In this document: positions 46,675 to 48,414 of the stretch, piece after piece
Numbering within the stretch: the stretch's first letter is position 1
Layout: each line of letters begins with the position of its first letter
Virus record (IMG/VR): IMGVR_UViG_3300010371_000045
Coordinates: 1 to 48,414 of that record
Reading direction: 5' to 3' (one strand)
Length of the DNA: 48,414 bases
Origin: a virus
The notes under the pieces: generated by a model
What the model saw: the letters and a program-made list of their open reading frames with translations, nothing else
What the model was told of the DNA's origin: nothing
Databases searched by the model: none
Made by a program: the position numbers and the translations under genes

Positions 46675-48414
46675 ATGACAAAGATCGCGGGAATTCTCCT
46701 GTCGGCGGTGCTGGCGCTCGCGCCGGGGTTCGCCGCGGCGCAGTCCTCGCCGGGGTTTGTCAACGGCGTCATCATCACCAACACCCAGCTCAACAAGGCC
46801 TTCGAGCAAAAGCAGGATGTCAACCTGGTCCCGCCCTGCGCGTTTTCGCCGTGCCCGCCCTCGACCGCGATCGTCCCAAACTCGGTCCTCTTTTCGGATG
46901 GGTTTAGCCATCTCTTTTTTGGCCGCACGCTGCCGAGCGGGCTGACCCTGCCGGCGCCGATCCTCACGGGCCCGGTCGGGATCGGCACCGCCGCCCCCAA
47001 CGCGACATTGTCGGTCTCGACCACCGGGTTGCCGCTCTCGGGCGCGGCGATGTCGACGGTCTTCAACACCAATGCCGGAACCCTCGGGGCGACCGCCGGC
47101 AACACCCTTGCGGTCGGCAGCCTCGGGTTTCTCTCGAGCAATCAGACCGCGCTCGGGATCCGCGCGCAGCGCACCGCGAACGGCACGGATTGGACGACGA
47201 CCGCGATCGGGCTCGGGATCGATGTCGACGCTACCTCGTTCGCCGGCGGCGCGCAGTTGTGGTTTAACGGGAACGGCAATATCGGGATCGGCACCAATCT
47301 GCCGGACAGCAAGCTGACGCTGGGCAACGCGACCGCCAAGGACATGCTGCATATCGATATGCAGCCGACGGGGTCCGGCGAGTCGCACATCCTCTTGAGC
47401 GCTGGCGGGGTTATCTCGGGACGGCTGCGTACCGCGTCTGCCGCCGGTTCGTTCAATCCGATGGTTCTTCTTGGCGATACTTCGCTCGTTTTTAACGGCA
47501 CTAGCGGTTTGCAAGATACGGGAGGCTTGTTTCTCGGCCCCGGCTCCAGTTCCGCCAAAGGTATGCGGATCGACGGCGCGACCGGCAATGTTGGGATTGG
47601 CACGAGTTCGCCAATGGCGCTTTTGGACATTTCTTCTTCGACCGCTGGCATCAATGACGAGCTACGCTTGTCCTACACAAGCAACAGTGGAGCCGCTGGG
47701 GCGACGATAAAATTTATTGCTGGTAGCGCTGCGACAACGGCGGGAACGATAACCAACGGGTTTGACGGCAGCCATTTTTATTTGGGCCTCTCGACACTCA
47801 ACGGTGAGGTGGCGCGGTTTGTAAACGGCAACGCCGGAATCGGCACCAGCACGCCGCCCGCCAAACTCTCGGTCGGCGGCGGCTTACAGACACCGCAGAG
47901 CGGGTTTGGGGTCAACGAAGCCGATGTTTGGACCAGTATTTATAATTCGCCGACGACAAATGCGGGGACCATCCAAGTCACCTCGGGCGGTAGCGCCAGC
48001 GCGATTGGATCGACCGGTTATGTCCTGTCGCTAAATCCCAACGGCGGCAATGTCGGGATTGGGATCGGCACCGGTACACCCGGCGCGCTACTGTCGATTG
48101 CCAACGGCGCGAATGATCCCGGTACATACGGCAGGGCCATCCAGATCACCAACGCCAACGGTAACCGTCAGCAAATGGCGTTTATCCGCAACGGCAATAA
48201 TGTCATTTCCGCCGGATATAATGGTGCGTCTGCCGTTTGGGGGTTTGGTACCGGTAATACCACCGATGCCATCTTCACTCCGAATTTCCTGGCAATTGAC
48301 CAGGCCAACACCAGAATCGGCATCAACACGATTGCTCCGAATTTTACGCTTGATGTTGTCGGCGACATCAACACCAGTAGTATGTACCGCGTCGGCGGCT
48401 CGCAGATCGCGGCC
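46675..48414 (+). CDS. Partial fibre/spike protein with signal peptide and GIGT repeats
   Basis: ATG at 46675 with CTGGAGA upstream; still open at the window end (580 codons). MTKIAGILLSAVLALAPGFA followed by AAQ is a Sec-type signal peptide with an AxA cleavage site, rare for a tail protein. The chain then carries at least six GIGT-x-x-P-x-x-x-L repeats (VGIGTAAPNATLSV, IGIGTNLPDSKLTL, VGIGTSSPMALLDI, AGIGTSTPPAKLSV, a GIGTGTP copy and IGINTIAPNFTLDV). Such repeats occur in phage fibres that end in an S74 intramolecular chaperone domain, which would lie beyond the edge. Codon use after about 47400 is less GC-biased, suggesting a different origin. Confidence 0.75.
   Translation, partial: MTKIAGILLSAVLALAPGFAAAQSSPGFVNGVIITNTQLNKAFEQKQDVNLVPPCAFSPCPPSTAIVPNSVLFSDGFSHLFFGRTLPSGLTLPAPILTGPVGIGTAAPNATLSVSTTGLPLSGAAMSTVFNTNAGTLGATAGNTLAVGSLGFLSSNQTALGIRAQRTANGTDWTTTAIGLGIDVDATSFAGGAQLWFNGNGNIGIGTNLPDSKLTLGNATAKDMLHIDMQPTGSGESHILLSAGGVISGRLRTASAAGSFNPMVLLGDTSLVFNGTSGLQDTGGLFLGPGSSSAKGMRIDGATGNVGIGTSSPMALLDISSSTAGINDELRLSYTSNSGAAGATIKFIAGSAATTAGTITNGFDGSHFYLGLSTLNGEVARFVNGNAGIGTSTPPAKLSVGGGLQTPQSGFGVNEADVWTSIYNSPTTNAGTIQVTSGGSASAIGSTGYVLSLNPNGGNVGIGIGTGTPGALLSIANGANDPGTYGRAIQITNANGNRQQMAFIRNGNNVISAGYNGASAVWGFGTGNTTDAIFTPNFLAIDQANTRIGINTIAPNFTLDVVGDINTSSMYRVGGSQIAA

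Noticed and set aside
1-48414. CRISPR array, insertion sequence or integrase
   Set aside because: No spaced direct repeats, transposase or recombinase motifs were seen anywhere in the window.

Overview
The window is part of a GC-rich tailed-phage (Caudoviricetes) or prophage genome with a contractile tail. It encodes terminase, a DUF1073-type portal, a DUF2213-type capsid protease, a DUF2184-type capsid, a DUF3383-type sheath, a DUF3277-type tube and a full baseplate. No integrase, replication polymerase or lysis cassette is visible, so the window looks like the inner part of a larger genome, cut at both ends. The host cannot be read directly. The base composition and the XRE remnant look like a high-GC proteobacterium, perhaps an alphaproteobacterium; this is inference only.

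Left arm (1-10907, leftward). About twenty tightly packed genes are read right to left, many with ATGA stop/start overlaps. The recognisable ones are a SAM methyltransferase-like protein, a MoxR/CobS-type AAA+ ATPase, a DUF3150-like protein, a metallopeptidase-like/VWA protein, a DUF5983-like protein, a DUF7694-like protein and a CxxC zinc-ribbon protein. The rest are small hypotheticals. Four leftward transcription or leader starts share a TATAAT-like box followed by GGTTCCA just upstream of the ribosome binding site. The ATPase, DUF3150-like and VWA genes are adjacent and probably form a remodelling complex.

Switch-like region (10908-12982). This is non-coding DNA with strong hairpins. It is followed by a BRO-N antirepressor-like gene (+) converging on an XRE-type HTH remnant (-), whose stop codons overlap. 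Then come about 290 bp of apparently non-coding DNA and a leftward DUF488-like gene. A divergent promoter region at 12888-12982 starts the rightward late operon.

Right arm (12983-48414, rightward). The order is: adenine methyltransferase and ParB-like nuclease; a tRNA-like element with an 8-nt anticodon loop; terminase subunits; portal; head morphogenesis; several small head genes including an HEFGH metallopeptidase and a Nudix hydrolase; a protease-scaffold fusion with an internal start; a cement-like protein; major capsid; connector genes; a set of fibre-like or decoration proteins (one with an extraordinary Ala-rich repeat); sheath; tube; a tail chaperone with a textbook -1 frameshift signal; two small reversed membrane genes; tape measure with a transglycosylase-like domain; hub, spike and wedge proteins; and two fibre genes. 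The last fibre has a Sec-type signal peptide and GIGT repeats and runs off the right edge.

The strongest leads for something new are the frameshift signal, the expanded-loop tRNA-like element, the in-frame scaffold start, a beta-module that recurs in four structural proteins, the Ala-rich repeat protein and the leftward ATPase/VWA operon with its shared leader motif.
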